A DNA stretch of 64,000 nt. It comes from Rhynchonema sp. JSB1_4. Its lineage: Eukaryota; Nematoda; Chromadorea; Monhysterida; Xyalidae. The notes beneath the pieces are model-generated. The model saw nothing but the letters and a program-made list of their open reading frames with translations. It had not been told where the DNA came from and did no database searches. The stretch's first letter is position 1; every line of letters starts with the position of its first letter. The stretch lies in contig JASAMV010001315.1 in NCBI GenBank assembly GCA_030248065.1, forward strand, positions 1-64,000, read 5' to 3'. A program made the position numbers and the translations under genes. Of the stretch, positions 12,604 to 25,480 are shown piece after piece.

Positions 12604-15600
12604 TCAAGCTCCATCAGCATTTAGTGTGCATACACATGAAACATCAACAGATTGATGGCCAACCCTAACCGCATCATCTGCTTTTGATGTTGTGCTTTGT
12701 GTGTCTGGTGTTCGTGTTGTTTCACTGTGTCTTGATGATCGACGTTTCTTGGTCGGAGATGAGACGGCCTTCTTCGGACTGGGATTCTTGTTTGTATCCG
12801 GCTCATATGTCGTTGAAAAGCCTGAATAAAATGAGTTGCAATTGTTAAATTCAATTTGCTAAATTCTTGTGGTTATTTGGTTATTCTTGTGGCAGTCAGT
12901 AGTCAAGTGCGTTGGGGGCACTGGACTGGCGCCTTTGCACTGATGATGACCGACTACGCGAAAGTGAGTCTAAACGGGTGATCAAAAAACACATTGTTTC
13001 TGTGCAGTTCGCATTGTGAAGGCAGAGCAGGTGCCTTGATCAGTTGCTTGACCACCTTACATAAGCAGCAGGCCTTGTCCCAGCGAGCAGCAGGGGTCAC
13101 CCCTTGACGTACCAATATCATCCTGATCTACGACGTCATCAGCGATGGTGCCCCTTGCATCCATCTGATGTTGCCCGCACAGCCACACAACACGACGCGA
13201 ATACAGCGCACAACGTTGCAAACGGCATTGTTCGTGTCGGGGGTCACTCGTACGAACTAGACGCCAGATCAAACGGTAGGAATCCTGCGTGTTTGTTGAA
13301 AAGGCGGAAGTACACATTTGAGACACGCTGTATCGGGCTTTGTGACATGTCTCGCAAAGATGTTCGCGGAAAAGTTTGTGATGACTCAATGAGCCACGTT
13401 TAATTGAAGTTATTCCCTGGAGGACCAGCACAGAAGTCGGGATATGTATCGGTGATCAGATTCAAAGCAGCTTCAGGGTCTGAGCACGGTTTATTGCCAA
13501 AACACGCGGATGGGACGATCACTTTGCCAAACCTCTGCATGACAGACCCCTTGTCATGATCAAGCTTTTCAACTGTGCCGAACGCTTATATAACTTGTGT
13601 TGTCGTCGAAAAACATACCTCGAAACTGCCTCCTTCGGCAGCCGTTTCCTTCAATTGCAGTAGCATTTGGTCGGGCTGCTTCGTGACTCGGAACAAATTA
13701 ACGCGAACACCTGTGTCAAATTTTTAAAATTATACAGCAAATCTTTTAAAAAATCATTGCAACTTCGACAACTTTCTAACCAGAATGCTGCAGTACGGCC
13801 AGTATCGCGGCTTGGTATGGCGCAATGGATTCGAAAAATTCCGTGATGTTCTTTGCACCATGACTGGCATTACCATCTATGGGCACTGCGTTGCCTGTTG
13901 TGTGCCATTGCTGAAACATCAGTGAGGTAGAGTGAGACCTAGGCGGGCGTTGGTTTGGGAACAGCGCCAACGCCTGAAAACTAACCCCATCGCGTTCGCA
14001 CAAGAATTTGATTACGAAATCCGTGACCGCCATGCTTGCGATCGCCGTTCTTGCTGATGTCTTGCGCTGATGTTTCACAGCTGGAGACTTTCCGGAAGAT
14101 TGTCTGTTTCTGTAAATATGTTATTGAGCGAAAGGCGTGGTCACACCCAATTAATACGATTACACAAATATATATGTGTTTACATAAATTTTATCCAGTA
14201 AACGAAAAATATTCAAAAAATTAAAGCGAAACTTGCTGAGGAACGAACCTGTGACCAGACTCGGGTTTGACATTTTCATCATTTGTATCTTTCGCTTCTT
14301 TTTCTTCCTCAAATAGATCATCACTGAGATCAACGAACACCAAACGGGGATACGGCACTGACAGGGAATTGTCTTTGCCTGAAATTTTAGAATTATTTTT
14401 CTTGTTTTATCGCGCCATTCGTTGAACTTGCAACCCAGAGAAATGCGACAGTGGCACCTCGTAAACTGGTCGCAGTCTGTGCAACTTGTTGCGAGAATTT
14501 GCGTTGTGCGAGTTCCCGCAATTCCGAATAAGCCGCATTGCGTTTTCGTTCGTCCGCACTGCCCGCCGAGACTGGAAAGTTAAACCTTTTTAAATTAAAT
14601 TTTGAAAAAGTTAGATATCTATTTTTAACTACCTTCTGATCCCGACGAGCTGCCTTTGCGTGACTTGGCCGACCTCGACCGACGACGCACGCTTTTCTTC
14701 AACGATTTGTTGGTCTTTTCTGCATAGAAACTCGGTACCTTTGCCATATTTTACGGAAAATTGAAACTTTATCCTGTCAATTTTCATACCCCGCTCCATG
14801 GCAATGCCCAGTTGATCCCTGACGGCCACAAGAAGCTTTTCGGAATCCGAGGGATCGATTCTCAGCGCTCCGATTGACAAAAACGCAATTTCGGATGTTT
14901 GCCATTTCTGCCCGGTGCCCACTGGACACAGAATGATCGGTTTCTTCAGCACACCTGCGACATTTACGAATAAATTCGTGTTTTGAATTTTTTGTTTGCG
15001 TTGGCATGTCGGGTCTTGTGGGGAGTAATTTTAACAGCTGAAGCAATCACCACTCCTCCCTGTTTCAACCTGCTTTGCAACCTAATGACCGAATGGCGCA
15101 CACACCAGGTCATCATCAGTGCGAATGCACCTTGTAATCAGTCTCGTGCCAAAAATAGTGAACAGGTGAACATTCCCAAAATACTTATTTGCATTTTAAC
15201 CCACCTGCCGCAAATCTGAATTCCAACTTGCAGTTCCTTGACTCCAGGTACTCGTCGGAGACACAGGCAATGATCACTTTTGATTGTCTCAGTCCCTCGC
15301 ATATCTCTTCAAATAACGCGCCCTGTCTCGCGCAACGGATGTCCAGCCAACATTCAATACCTGAACGATGCAACGTAAACATGCGTAAATCTGAAGCTTT
15401 TCATCGTGAAAAGTGTTGTGAATCCCTGCTGCAAAACCAATTATAACCCAAACATTGTACAGCTCACTGGAAGTAACACTGTACTTAACTTTTGTTTATA
15501 TACCGCTCAAATTATAAAGAAAACTGTTGAGTCCAACCATTGCTCCTGAACATTTTATCCAATGCCCTTGGATCGACCTCCCCAATGGCCCCCGGTGGAG

Positions 15601-18600
15601 CACGTGTGCCCTCGCTGACCGCGTGCTGAGAGTTCGACCAACAATAGCTGCAACTCAACAAATCACGCATGAATGGAGCGAATATAATAAAAATCGGGAA
15701 AAATCAGTATTCGAGAAAATTTCCAAACCTGATAAATACAGGGCATTCTGCATGTTTTCGCGCCTTGTGCGATGAAACACCGCGGTTTTGAGCGATTGCG
15801 CTCTGAGAAATCGATGGAAATAATTACATAGTTCGTGAATCAAAGTAGAGCGCGCGTCATCAAGGCAAATGATGATCGCAATCCCCTAATCGGCGTCATC
15901 TTGTGTTCAGAAATATTCCCAGCAGCTCGTACCTGACATCGCGTGATGATCTCTGGCAACTTCTGATTTTCGTACCAATCGATTTTGCGACAATCAATGT
16001 AGATCTCACCGGTGACCAGCAAACCGACGGCTGATTCACGCCACGATTTCGATTCGACTGGGCCTGAAAATTGCGGATTAAGCTTAGTTATTGAGCTGGT
16101 TCAGTTCACCCAGCATGCCCATTTTATACGGACAAGAAGGCAGGGCTTTCCGGCATCTTGTGAAATATGCTCACCATCGACGAACTTCACGGCACAGCCT
16201 AGACTGAGATATACGTATTAGGCATGTTGGTGGATATAATCGACCTTTCTTGTAAAAAAGTGTAATCCGCCTGTTTGCCGTTTGGATAGATGCACGTCTG
16301 ACAGATGATTGAAATGGTTCACAGAAAATATCATACACTCTTTATGACTGCAAGAGTGGTGTACTATTGTTCCAGACATTCTGTCAGCCCTGAATGTACG
16401 GTGTAAACAAAAGTAATACACTCATTGAAGTATCACCCACCGATGACAACAATGGTCTGTTTATTCGTCTGTTGCATCACATATCTGATCACGGCCGGAC
16501 TGTTCTTATTCTGCAACATCGGCTCGCTCACCAACAACAGCACAGCGCTGCTGCTTGGCAGTTTGACGCTCAGTTCGGTCATGCCTTTTTGGAACTCCTG
16601 AACAAATGGATCGCCCGCTTGAAGTTTACTGATTGACTGTGTGGATCAGGCACGTGAAAAACGAGACACGTGTGGTGGGTTCTTGAAAGGAAATACCAAA
16701 GAATTTTTGACAAATTTTCCAGAAGCTTATGCAAGAGTCTGAATTTAGGAACATCTTTCAGCTTGAGTATTGGACTTCCTTAAGAAAGCAAAATGCGTGA
16801 CATCGTCGATTTACAGAAACCAAAAAACGCACATCCGGTTTCGATGCAACGCCATGCACGACCGTCTTCATATCAGTTGGGATGCCCTCGACTGCAGAAA
16901 TGTCGTGGGTGAGACGACCTGTTAAAAGTGACAGCTGCTTGTTCATTCATGTAGTACTTCTACCCACAAGTGGGACACACGGGTCCCAAACGGAACTTTG
17001 TCATTACCTTTTTATCTTAGAAAACGGAGATTTTAAAATAGTGTCAGATCATATTCAAAGTCGTATTCCATATCCGCACGAACTTGGTGTCAATCTGTCC
17101 TTTGCCTTGTCGTCCACATCCTTGACGTCACAAATGATCAGCAGGTCGATCGTGTTCGTTTTCTTCAACGCATTCAAATCGTGCATCATCCCATTCAAAT
17201 GGCGCGTGTAGTCGTTGGTGGAAGACGGTGGCAGCAGCTCCTGCAAGGGTGGTGGTCGTTCACTCTTGGGTTCGGCACCCACCGACGGGCGAGACTAATC
17301 TCCAGCCATGCGATTAGCTGACTGTGCATTCCGAACCGTTGAGAGGAATCGATAAATGAGGAGCAGCCCATGCAAAGTCAGCGATACACAATCAACCTGG
17401 TGTCCTGCCATCCAGAGGTGCGTCAAACTCAATGTACCGTACAGATGATAATGGTGGCCGAATTACCACAAATACAAACGCCACATCAAGCAGTGTTGCA
17501 GAAAAGATGGATTTATACAAGCAATCACAGACCACTGCCAAACAAAGAGAAAAAATAGGCGACCTGCAATGCAGCAATGGCAACGATGTGAAAGTTCTGC
17601 GTGCATTGCATGACGGGCGAGTTCATTCTGAGCGCTCGACGAATTTCGTTCGACGAAAACATGTGTGGGTTCTGAAAGTTAGATTCAATTCATTCTTTAT
17701 TGTCGAGAGACTAAAATGCTGACGGTAGTATCAAACTCGGTTATGTGATAGGATCGCATCTGTAGTGGACACTTTAGACATTCTCAGACTCGTTCATCCC
17801 ACAGTTCAAGACTGTTGAAATGTTCTTGTTCTTGTTGAAATGTTGAAATGTTGGAGAAGGCTCAGATTGACAAAGGCAAATCCATTTGCCAAAGCATTGA
17901 CTTTGTTTCGCACAACATACCTGCGTGCCCACCCTGACACAGTCAACGCAAGGGATGGACAGATCGTAGTGGACGCCGTGGAAGAACTCAGTGATCAGAC
18001 CCTCGATTATCTGAAAATGCAGTAATAATTTGGAAAAAGGTACTATCGACTTTCCGGCAAGTTGAGTTCACCCGCGTGTTCTCTAACAGTGCTGCTCTGT
18101 CCACTCCTGGATAAGATGATACCCACACGCTAACGCCCCCAGTTCTCCATCTCTGAGAAAAGGCCAGTAAATGAGGAGCAGCCGCACAGGTTCGAGGTCA
18201 AGGAGCGCGCAGTGTCCAATTAGTGACACGAAAGACGGAACATGTACCGGCGATGCCCATATTTGCCACAAACTGAACAAGCTTTCAAAAAGACACGTTG
18301 AGTCATCAAACCTCGTGCACCAAGAAAAGCACATTCTCTGGTCGATTGCCCTGCACTCTGATGACAATCTCTTTGTCGCGAGTTTGTCTGATCAACGCGA
18401 GTTGCTCGTTTTTGTGCAACAACGATCCCTTCTTCCACACAGACGTCTTGTCGCAGTATTGGCACAAACGACTCTGACAGTATTGTGAAATATGCAGCAT
18501 CATCTTGTAAAAATGCGAGCTTTACCATGGTTTCACTAAAAGATGTAAGGGTATGTAACCTGTGCTCGATTGAACAGTCCAGCGGGCAGATAGTCGAATT

Positions 18601-21600
18601 TGTATGTCAACTTCATTTCTCGCACGTTTGAGCCCTCGATTATTTCAGGCCATTTGAACTAAAATGGCTGTGATTCTTCTGATTTAGTTATTGTCAAGAA
18701 AAGTGATTTAACGTTTTTCCCCTCAATGGCACATGCAAACCAAGGTCAATTACATTCTCTTGCGCTTACCAATTGTTCAACAGGATTAATCACACATGAT
18801 GTTTCATGATATTTTATGTTCTCCGGTCAGGTATCGAACTCTCAACTGTTCATACACGTTCCATTGCCAAGTCGGTTGCGCTACGGCGTCGCACAAACGT
18901 CAACACTTACCTCCGGCTCAGTCTCGGGCAGCAGACATGGCGCGATGTACGTCTTATCAGCCGGCATGTAATACGCGAGATCAAACTCTTCGGTGAGTTT
19001 CAGCAGCCAATCGTGAAGATTCGCCGGATGCGCGCTCCAGATCTTTGGCACGTCAGATTTTTTGAACCGACCGTCCTGCATCCAGCATAATAAGAGAAAA
19101 TTGAATATAAACAGCATTTAAAATATGCATATTTGAAAATAAGCATTTAAAATTTAACCTTGATGACCGTTTCCTTGACTGACACGAGACACGCCATAAC
19201 ATCGACTATCCATTGGGGATTGACCACCAGTCGATCTTTGAGGAACTCCGTTTGGAAATATTGGATCGAACCGAGCTCGTGCAGGAATGTCAGAGCTTCG
19301 CCAACCTTAAATCTTTTGAAAGTTTCTGTTTTCGTTGAACATTCGATAAGACAGTTCAATCAATGTCCACCTCTTGTTTGTCCAACAGTCCGTACTTGTT
19401 GCCCATTAGTTCAGCTTCGGACATCTCGATCACGTTCTGACTCTTTCGTTTGCTGAAGTGAAAATAGACGATTAAAAGTTTATACTCAAATTGTCAAATT
19501 TTACATTATAATACGACGAACGCAATCAAATCCTTCTCCAATCTCAACCAAGGCGTCGGTATTTGCTCGTTCATGTATTTCTGCTCTTGCGTCAGCTCAA
19601 TCAGACGTTTGTGAAGATCATCCACGCCCTTAATGTACAATATTAATATTAAACATACGATATTTTAAGCACGAAGTTCACAAAAATGTAATTTATTCCT
19701 TTTAAGTCTTTTAACCTCTCCACTGACGGTACTGATCGAAAAGAAGCTGTCGATTTGTTTGAAGGCCTCCTGCAGCTCCTTCTTGGGCAGATCCATCCGG
19801 TGTACCTGAATATAGCGTTGAATGGTATTCGCCGTTTAAAATTGAATTTAATCAGATTAAATCTGACCAAATTTAAATTTTAAGCAATATTTCTAACCTG
19901 ATCGGAATGAGTGCCAATCACGAGTATGGGTGCTTTTGGTGCGTGACACGATATGGAAGACAGCCAGAATTCGAGACCCGCGTGTTCGTAACCCAAACGA
20001 CCATTCCACAACAACAGGTAGATGGCACGGTCGGACAGGAAGAACTGCAATGTATAACGGTACTTAGCACTGGTATTTAGAGATTGCATATTCTTGTGCG
20101 ATTCAGTGCGCGGGCACCTCCTACTGGTGTCAACGAAGGAGTTATCTGGTCTGTCTTTCGCTGTGTTCACAAGGTGCCTCGACGACAGGTGACCGGTCAG
20201 TAAATCGGAAACCAGTCAACTGTCTGAGTTAAAAATGGGATTTCTATAATTGACTGCCTAACTGTCTTTACAGATGATGGTACACCAGATCATCGTCAGC
20301 AGGAAGACGCCAGATGGCCACGTGACTTCAAAGAAACCTGCGAGCTGGTTTCATGATCGATTGACAGAATATATCACATAAACGCTCATCAAACAATGAC
20401 TGGCCACAACAACACACTCAACGCAGATCAGCATAATTTACCTGATGAGTGTTGTAGTAGACTGATTGTCCAGCAAAGTCCCACATGCTGTAATTGATGG
20501 TGAGCTCCTCCGACTCAGACACGTCCATTTTCACTGTCCACTCAGCGATGTCAATCCCATCGGTGATATCGATCTTCTCGATTTCGGATTTGCGTTTCTG
20601 ACCGTTCCGTAACGCGCTCACCAGGCTGAAAATTGGCCACTAGATAAAATCAAAATTATGATGCTGATTAGGTTTGGGTGCCGGGTTGTCAAACTTGGTA
20701 TTCGGACTGGTCTGTCAGAGTAGACAGACGGATTACATCTGTCCAGGTTACCAATTCAACGCGATTACCAAGTTTGATGTCGGGCTGCTGTTAACCTCAT
20801 GTCAACCGCCCCGGCTTCAGATTGTGAAATAGGTTGCCACACAAAACTGCGAGAAATCTTGAGGATCTTCACCACCTTACCTGGATTTGCCGGCGCCTCC
20901 AAGCCCAACAAACATGAGTTTGGTGCGTTTGCAGAATTTGAACCCAGACATGAGTCGTCGTAAGTAGGCCATCACGGCAGGGGTACCACGTCGGGCCACC
21001 TCGACCGGAGGGGTCTTCAACGCGCCACAATCCGTCAGACGGATATCTGTGAAAGGAGGGAGGGAAGGCTTAGTGAAGATCGGATTGTTAGCACGTGACT
21101 CAAAATCGAGGGAAACTTTGGATGAGTTCAATCCTGTTCGGACATGACAATTGTGGAACAATGACTCCAGCAACCTGTGATGTAATCGAGATCACCCAAT
21201 TCGATGCACAATTTGGTGAGATAGTGATTGCCATTGAGCAGTAGTGATTCGATCAGTCGACATTTGGTGATTTCCACCGGGATCGACGGCAGATGGTGAT
21301 GGGACAGGGTGAGAACTCGAAGGGCACGCAGCTGGGGGATGAATGCGGGCAGCGATTGGAGACGGGGCAGGATGGACACGTTGGTCTGTAAGCTATGGAT
21401 AGAGTGTACACACTCTTTTAAGTGCATCGATTGGACAGTTTCTTCATATCTGAATAAAATTTAATGTTTTGAAGCGAAGTAATTCGCGAAATGGTGAAAT
21501 ATTGGCACACCATACACACACTGTACCTAGTTTTTTTCTTGTTCCCGCAGTTGAAAGTAAGGTCATGGTTTTGGTCATGTTCTTTAATCATTTACTCACT

Positions 21601-23281
21601 TCTGCGATGAGGCCATGTGGATGCATGACTAAGCACGAACAGTAAACCATCTGGTGCGGGTAATTTATTAGAGTTCGCGAGAACCGATCGTCACCTCCAC
21701 AAAGCCGACTAGCAAACCAAGCACCAGGGACTGACGTTTTACCCGAGCTATATAAACCCCATACCCCCATACCTCCATCACCACCAAATTCCTCTCCTTT
21801 TCATCGTCAATGATGCGGTCTTCATCCGAACTTTTCATTAACGACGTCAATTTACTCTCAACTGCTGATGTCATTGCGTGATACGATTTGATGTGTGTGC
21901 GCACTGAAACATCACGTGTTATAGGGCTTCACTGTTGGTATTGTTGTTTGGGATCTGATAACGTCTTCATACGCTTGTATACGAACTATGATAATTTGTC
22001 CGAGACACACAAGGATCTCTACATTATGTCTTTCTGTGGTCAACTGGCCAACTGGTGTGTTCACACTGACGACGACCTGGTGTATCACTAGAGTGCGAAA
22101 GTTGGACGATCAGGAAACACATTACTGCACGCAGTCTGTATTCAAAACGGTTAAAAATGAGTTGCAGGAAAAACACTCAGAAATCAAAATAGCTGAAAGA
22201 AAACAGAACACCGAGAAAAACAACAACTTTCAGTGAAATTATCTTACCAAAGTTCGTGGTCATGTTCTCCTCCTTCCCGCCAACAGCGGGCGGCGCGCGC
22301 ATGTGCAGCACACGGATTTGCGAACAGCTCGCGAGCTCGTTCAGCGCTTTAGTGTCCGAATTACCGAACAAGTTGTCGTTCAGGTTCAGATGCTCGAGTC
22401 TGCAATTATGCGCCTTTAATATTGACCATTCGCAGGGAGAGTTGGGGTTTGGCTGCGGACAAGATCATGCTCGCCCGCCCATGTCTGTGCAACCCATGCA
22501 GCCGTGAACGGGGAGGGTGGCTTTTCGGATTAGTCGATGAAGCATAAAAACTTAAAATAATAACAAATTTAAAATCATTACAATAAATACACTCACTTTG
22601 TGAGCGCCGTCAGATCAACATTCAAAGCAGCGATGCCACATCGTTCCAGTTCCAGTCCAACCAGAGCGGTCAATTTGATAACGTCGGATGGAATCTTGCG
22701 GATCGGATTGCCACTCAGATTCAGCCATTTCAAACTCGATCGCCAGAATTCGAGCTCCTTTGGCACGGAAAATTCTGAAAGAATCAACGGTGCTCTCATA
22801 AACATACTAACGGAAAAATACAGTGTTTGCATTGCAATGTGCGTTGTATACCTGTCAATCCGCAGCTTTGCAAATGCAAAATCGACAGTTGACGAAATAC
22901 GGCCAGATCAGCGTTAATGCCGAAACCAATCGGCAACGTGGATTGTTTGTCTGTAAACAGCTTTGTTGGGTGATTCCGTCTTGTAATTGTGCTTTCGGTC
23001 CACTTCAGATCACAGAAAGTGCATGAAGTGCAACGAGATGATTGTTGTCTGTGAATGTTGAACCGAATCCGCTAAGTATCATTACGTATGATCGTACCCA
23101 TCGGATTCTCATTGACACCAGCCATGAGCACAGTCAAATGTGTGGCTTTCGACCAATTCAGTGACCATAGTTTAGCCTCGGATTCCGTCCATTCGTCCAG
23201 CGGCAACACTCGCAGTTTGCACATCAACTCTTGTTGACCTTCGGCCGACATCAACGCGCCTGCGAGGGAGATGTCTAGCAT
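12604..23281 (-). CDS. LRR-Roc-COR GTPase with two C-terminal TIR modules (Roco/TIR fusion)
   Basis: Minus-strand exons in phase give one long protein. LRR exons: 23098-23281, 22597-22774, 22248-22399, 21175-21449 (leucine-rich, e.g. LKWLNLSGNPIRKIP). Roc: 20881-21046 ends in the P-loop GLGGAGKS, 20442-20625 carries DFAGQ, 19898-20044 carries the THSD specificity motif. COR: about 19805 down to about 17560, including LVVNPQWIVDVMACL, YIAPCLLPETEPE and IPCVDC. Two TIR-like modules follow (17282-15933 and 15802-14790), then a basic Ser/Arg-rich tail (14633-14719) and further exons to a TGA at 12604. Roco proteins are GTP-regulated scaffolds; TIR modules mediate assembly or NAD+ cleavage. The N-terminal start (ATG 23281) and the exons between 13600 and 12830 are the least certain. 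It could be two adjacent genes if transcription breaks between COR and TIR, but phases join throughout the TIR part. Confidence 0.82.
14790..17282 (-). other. Tandem TIR modules of the Roco/TIR gene
   Basis: TIR2 (exons 15729-15802, 15538-15647, 15205-15360, 14790-14954; phases 2, 1, 1 match) opens with CPVFISYCWSNS, continues NGIECWLDI, VIIACVSDEYLESRNC, then KLEFRF and KKPIILCPVG, and closes WQTSEIAFLSIGALRID. TIR1 (about 17282 to 15933) has corresponding pieces: NTIDLLIICDVKDVD, AVLLLVSEPMLQNKN, QTIVVIG and WRESAVGLLVTGEIYID. The closing blocks of the two modules align closely. TIR2 keeps a Glu right after the conserved Cys (C-K-L-E), where NAD+-cleaving TIRs have the catalytic Glu; TIR1 has neither residue there (S-P-A-V-I). 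So TIR2 may be catalytic and TIR1 structural; this is inference. Confidence 0.78.
19898..21046 (-). other. Roc GTPase domain of the Roco/TIR gene
   Basis: Three exons. The first (20881-21046) ends FVGLGGAGKS, a Walker A/P-loop for phosphate binding. The second (20442-20625) holds MWDFAGQSVYY, the G3/switch II motif with the Gln typical of Ras-like GTPases. The third (19898-20044, exactly 49 codons) holds LLLWNG and ends in ILVIGTHSDQ, where THSD takes the place of the NKxD guanine-specificity motif as in other Roc domains. All nucleotide-binding motifs look intact, so an active GTPase is expected. Confidence 0.92.
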
Positions 23282-23325
23282 TTGGAACGAATACGCACTT
23301 TGGAATAGTCACGTTCTATTGGCGG

Positions 23326-23392
23326 GTATTGGTATGTATGTACATATGTATTATGTATGTATATACATATGTATGTATGTGTGTGCGACTTG
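23326..23392. repeat. ATGT/TATG microsatellite
   Basis: Degenerate ATGTATGTACAT tetranucleotide run followed by GTGTGTG. It lies just upstream of the first recognised exon of the Roco/TIR gene. Confidence 0.9.
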
Positions 23393-23663
23393 CATTCAGT
23401 CCGTAAACCAACTTGTGTGTGTGTGAATAGAAGTGAACCAGAGTGAACAGAATAGAAGTGAACTAGAATATGTACATATAGATGTGAACTTCCTTTCATA
23501 TAGAAGTTTTGGTCCTCGCATCCTTTGTGCTACCGCCCCCTCCCTCCGTTTATTCTTCGAAGAGTTACAAATTTAGAACCGTGCTTGAATAGTGCCGCTC
23601 CTACATGTCCTCAAGACAACTTTATGTAGGACAATTTGGTTTGTTTGAACAATATTAACCCTA

Positions 23664-23978
23664 TGCCTTTCAAAATTGGCGGACGGGCAATTGAGCAAAG
23701 CACATTTGAGCAAGACCACTTTGAGCAAGTGAAAAAGAGCAGAGTCCAATAGAGCAGAACCTAAAAACGAATAGGCCTAAGCCTAAGCCTAAGCCCAAAC
23801 ACAAAGCTAACCTTAAATGTAAGCCTAAACCTAAGCTTAAGCCTGATACCAAAATCAGCCTAAGCCTAAGCCACTGGAACAAATAAGTCCTCTGATCTTT
23901 TGGCCCTGCTCTTTTTCTCTTGCTAAAAGTGGTCTCGCTCAAATGTGCTTTGCTCAATTGCCCGGCCACCTTCAAAAT
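23664..23978. mobile_element. Inverted-repeat element with internal TTAGGC-like units
   Basis: Imperfect arms of about 75 bases: left GGGCAATTGAGCAAAGCAC, right the complement GTGCTTTGCTCAATTGCCC with similar flanking sequence. The roughly 120-base interior is built of CCTAAG units (GCCTAAGCCTAAGCC and variants); on the other strand this is TTAGGC, the nematode-type telomere hexamer, here degenerate. No coding capacity. Confidence 0.75.
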
Positions 23979-24026
23979 GATCGCAATAAGAAAATTTGCG
24001 ACTTATGCGGCGCAGTTTGGCTTACG

Positions 24027-24148
24027 GTACAGTCGTCGATTCAAGTGGTCAGCTCTCGTTGTCGACTCAAGCTGTCCTAAATGAGCGCGAGAAATTATAC
24101 GCGGCAGTTGACGACAAGAGCTGACGATCTGGGTTGACGACAGTACTA
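24027..24148. mobile_element. Small inverted-repeat element
   Basis: About 45-base imperfect arms, left GGTACAGTCGTCGATTCAAG, right the complement of AGTACTGTCGTCAACCCAG, with further internal GTTGTCGAC/GTTGACGAC repeats. TA lies at both ends. Non-coding. Confidence 0.6.
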
Positions 24149-24845
24149 TAAACCATCAGTTTGGTCAACCAGAGTTGTTTCAGTCATGTTGCTATGGTAC
24201 TATACAGAGTCACACCCACGCCACAAAGGCCTATCGGTCTGGAGACAAGCACTTTAATATCCTGTGTGTATTTAAAGATTTGGCATCCGGAGAGGTTCTC
24301 ATGCCAGCGAAATTAGAGGCGTGAGAAACAAAGCGGTCCAAAGCGGATGTCATACGTGTCGCCTTATGATCATTGCCTTGGAAACCGATTGCACCTATTC
24401 TGATTATTGCATTACTGGTTGTACTAAATACAGTACCTTGTCTTCCCAATTTATGTGGTTCAGTTAGGAGAACAACTTAGCAGCACATAAGAGTAACATA
24501 TTCAATTGCTTGTTTCGGGTTGCGAGTCCAGGGCAGCCCCCTTGATGTCCAAGATTTTTTTATTTTGTGGCCTAGTTGGAGCTTGTCCACCGTGTGGCCG
24601 GTGTCACGATGCATGCGGCCGTGGGTTGCTGGTCAGTCATTTTCGGGTGTTGCAGCGGATACAGAAGTCATTTCTTCCTAATTCTGGTATCGCTGTAATC
24701 GGAGAGTAGAGCTTGACACGTTTGTTACTTCTGATTTCGCTACATATGTATGCACTTTGAAACATCACCAGGCCAGATTTTTCGATAACCCGCAAAAAAG
24801 CGTAACATTTTTGACACCAAAAGTGTGCACGAGAATGTTACCTAA

Positions 24846-25290
24846 GGCGGCCTTCACAATGCATGCGGGTTGCGGGTTGCGGGCCACATCGGCCCCCAAC
24901 CCGCACTGTGCACTGTGAAGACACAAGAAATGCGGGTTGCGGGTCGCGGATTGCTGGCCGAGCCCGACCCGCAACCCGCAACCCGCACGCAGAGTGTCCT
25001 TCCCAGTACCTGAACAAGTTTTTCGAAGTCAGTATTGACAAAGAAGAGCTCATGAATGTTATTCTTTGTGACATGTTTCCTAAACTCCTCTTCGCCCGCA
25101 ACCCGCATTTTTTGGTTTCACAATGCACCCGCGTGCGGGCTAGGAACTGCGGGTTGCGGGTTTGCTACAAATAGAACTTCTGGCCCGCAACCCGCACATT
25201 GCATTGTGAAACCTAGTGCGGGTTCAATTTTTGCGAGCCCGCATTACCTTGGCCCGCAACCCGCAACCCGCATGCATTGTGAAGGCCGCC
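24846..25290. mobile_element. MITE with 40-bp perfect ends and TAA duplication
   Basis: The terminal 40 bases (GGCGGCCTTCACAATGCATG and the following GCGGGTTGCGGGTTGCGGGCC-type run) are an exact inverted repeat, flanked by TAA at 24843-24845 and 25291-25293. A 3-base TWA duplication is typical of PIF/Harbinger elements. The interior is also filled with CCCGCAACCCGCA units in both orientations, so it forms nested hairpins. Open frames here are artefacts of this composition. Confidence 0.88.
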
Positions 25291-25480
25291 TAAAGGTTCC
25301 CAGGTGCCAAAAACTCTAACCTTAGTTTCACGCTTCCACACAATATTTGCTGAGCTACATATAAAACCTACGATCCACAATTCGCAGATCAAAAATTCAT
25401 ATTCGCTGCTATAATTCGGCCAGCTGACGAAGCTAATTTGAACTACTGACCGTGAACACCGGCAAATTTCTTCGGCGAAA

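Noticed and set aside
24838..25319. Overlapping frames rich in Arg/Pro/Ala
   Set aside because: They lie wholly within the CCCGCAACCCGCA inverted-repeat element and reflect its composition.
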